This document shows positions 41,402 to 42,209 of a DNA stretch of 42,209 nucleotides, one piece after another. The notes beneath the pieces were generated by a model that did no database searches, was not told the DNA's origin, and was given only the letters and a program-made list of their open reading frames with translations. The stretch spans positions 1 to 42,209 of the forward strand of contig JBLNDO010000074.1 of assembly GCA_050261675.1 (NCBI GenBank). Reading direction: 5' to 3'. This DNA is from DASUBN01 sp050261675. GTDB taxonomy: Bacteria > Pseudomonadota > Gammaproteobacteria > Natronospirales > REEB76. Position numbers and translations under genes: made by a program. Numbering within the stretch: position 1 is the first letter of the stretch; each line of letters starts with the position of its first letter.

Positions 41402-41529
41402 TTAAATGACGCCGAAGGAGATCTCCCAGAGGTTCTCGCTGGAGCGGACTCTTTGCCACTGACCCAACCTGAATTTCCTGTGCCAGTTTGAGTGTTGTAT
41501 TTTCAACCAAACTGACAGGAGAATGCCCC

Positions 41530-41808
41530 ATGGGAAGGAAGCGTTACAGCGTCGAGGATATCATCCACAAGCTGCGCGAGGCAGACGTGCTGCTCGCCCA
41601 GGGGAAGCCGGTGGCCGAGGTGTGCCGGTCGATTGCGGTCACGGACGTAACCTACTACCGCTGGCGCAAGGAGTACGGCGGCCTGCAGATCGACCAGGCC
41701 AAGCGGCTCAAGGAGCTGGAGCAGGAGAACACGCGGCTGCGGAAGGCGGTGTCGGACCTCACTCTCGACAAACTCATTCTCAAGGAGATTGCCGAGGGAA
41801 AATTCTAA
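41530..41808 (+). CDS. IS3-family transposase OrfA
   Basis: A protein of 92 residues from ATG 41530, with AGGAG eight bases upstream. The helix-turn-helix (YSVEDIIHKLREADVLLAQGKPVAEVCRSIAVTDVTYYRWRKEYGG) binds the element ends, and a leucine-zipper-like segment (KRLKELEQENTRLRKAVSDLTLDKLIL) gives multimerisation. The sequence resembles the IS407/IS2-like branches. Translation probably continues into orfB by a -1 shift near the AAAA at 41799-41802. Confidence 0.93.
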   Translation: MGRKRYSVEDIIHKLREADVLLAQGKPVAEVCRSIAVTDVTYYRWRKEYGGLQIDQAKRLKELEQENTRLRKAVSDLTLDKLILKEIAEGKF

Positions 41809-42209
41809 GCCCGACCCGCCGCCGGGTGGCCGTGCAGCTTGTCTGTGACAAGCACGGTCTCTCAGAGCGGCGCGTATGTCGGGCAATCGGCCAAGCCCGG
41901 TCCACACAGCGCTACGTCCCTCAGCCCCGAGAGGATGAAGGACCGCTTACCCAGGACATCCTGCGCCTGGCCGGCCAATATGGCCGCTACGGCTACCGCC
42001 GCATCACCACGCTGCTTGAGAATGAAGGCTGGTCCGTGAGCCCCTCCCGGGTCGAGCGGATCTGGAAGCGCGAGGGACTCAAAGTCCCGCAGAAGCAGCC
42101 CAAACGGAGCCGGCTCTATCTCAACGACGGTTCCTGCATCCGCCTTAGACCTGAGTACAAGAACCACGTCTGGAGCTATGACTTCGTAGCCGACCGGACC
42201 CACGAGGGC
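41802..42209 (+). CDS. IS3-family transposase OrfB, N-terminal part
   Basis: An open frame offset by -1 from orfA, running to the right edge without a stop. It encodes SPTRRRVAVQLVCDKHGLSERRVCRAIGQARSTQRY, then YGRYGYRRITTLLENEGW, VERIWKREGLKVPQKQPKRSRL and the first catalytic-domain segment HVWSYDFVADRTHEG. The aspartate in YDFV is the first residue of the DDE triad. No ATG lies near the start, so expression as an OrfAB fusion by frameshifting is likely; GTG 41826 is the nearest alternative. Only about 135 residues are in the window. Confidence 0.88.
   Translation, partial: MLSPTRRRVAVQLVCDKHGLSERRVCRAIGQARSTQRYVPQPREDEGPLTQDILRLAGQYGRYGYRRITTLLENEGWSVSPSRVERIWKREGLKVPQKQPKRSRLYLNDGSCIRLRPEYKNHVWSYDFVADRTHEG

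Larger units (their letters stand above)
41479..42209 (+). mobile_element. IS3-family insertion sequence, left part
   Basis: It holds orfA and the beginning of orfB of an IS3-type transposase and is cut by the right window edge. The left end is not certain. A hairpin (CAGTTTG 41484-41490 with CAAACTG 41508-41514) lies just before orfA, and TG at 41479 is a possible terminal dinucleotide. The right inverted repeat lies outside the window. Confidence 0.72.

Noticed and set aside
1..42209. CRISPR array, tRNA or rRNA genes
   Set aside because: I saw no regularly spaced direct repeats, and no cloverleaf or rRNA-like sequence on either strand.

Overview
The window is a GC-rich, densely coded chromosomal segment from a gammaproteobacterium. 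The gene orders lepA-lepB-rnc-era-recO-pdxJ-acpS, exbBD-msbA-lpxK-ycaR-kdsB and yceD-rpmF-plsX-fabH, together with csiV, lolCD, nagZ and rlmD, are typical of Gammaproteobacteria. The lineage cannot be fixed from sequence alone. The SagB-like 'peptide maturation' dehydrogenase hints at relatives of the Xanthomonadales, but this is inference from remembered family distribution.

Layout. 1-5146 (+): end of lepA, lepB, a DUF4845 membrane protein, rnc, era, recO, pdxJ and acpS, tightly packed and often overlapping by a few bases. 5147-11592: an accessory insert. On the + strand a 66-residue peptide gene is followed, across a strong hairpin, by a SagB-family flavin dehydrogenase. Converging on it from the - strand are an Hpt protein, a 102-residue very basic small protein and a 1395-residue hybrid sensor kinase with a two-component propeller sensor. 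11711-14856 (+): a PolB-type exonuclease, rlmD and nagZ. 14861-21781 (-): csiV, mfd, aguB, aguA and a secreted hypothetical protein. 21896-24571 (+): sfsA, lolC/E and lolD. 24563-25126 (-): a DUF2062 protein. 25293-27555 (+): comEC with an apparent frameshift. 27613-32868 (+): exbB, exbD, msbA, lpxK, ycaR, kdsB and a low-molecular-weight phosphatase. 32924-35410 (-): rne. 35839-36792 (+): rluC. 36789-37394 (-): maf. 37471-40271 (+): yceD, rpmF, plsX and fabH. 40272-42209: an accessory, lower-GC stretch with two unfamiliar - strand ORFs and the left part of an IS3-family element, in the place where fabD/fabG/acpP often follow fabH.

The most interesting item is in the 5.2-11.6 kb insert. The two small proteins, on opposite strands and otherwise unlike each other, end in the same motif, F-G-x-A-x-x-C-A-D-S-(x2)-T-G-G-G, written with different codons. 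One lies directly before a SagB-like oxidoreductase and the other directly before a giant hybrid histidine kinase with a separate Hpt partner. This looks like a two-precursor modified-peptide (RiPP-like) system joined to a phosphorelay, with no YcaO cyclodehydratase in view. Hairpins, a 10-bp direct repeat and a perfect 14-bp palindrome sit at its gene junctions and suggest post-transcriptional control.

Other points of note are a single-base frameshift at a C5 run in comEC, near-leaderless promoter arrangements before yceD and lolC, an rne promoter placed to give a 5' UTR of about 360 nt, and a long hairpin over the fabH stop codon at the edge of the IS-containing island.
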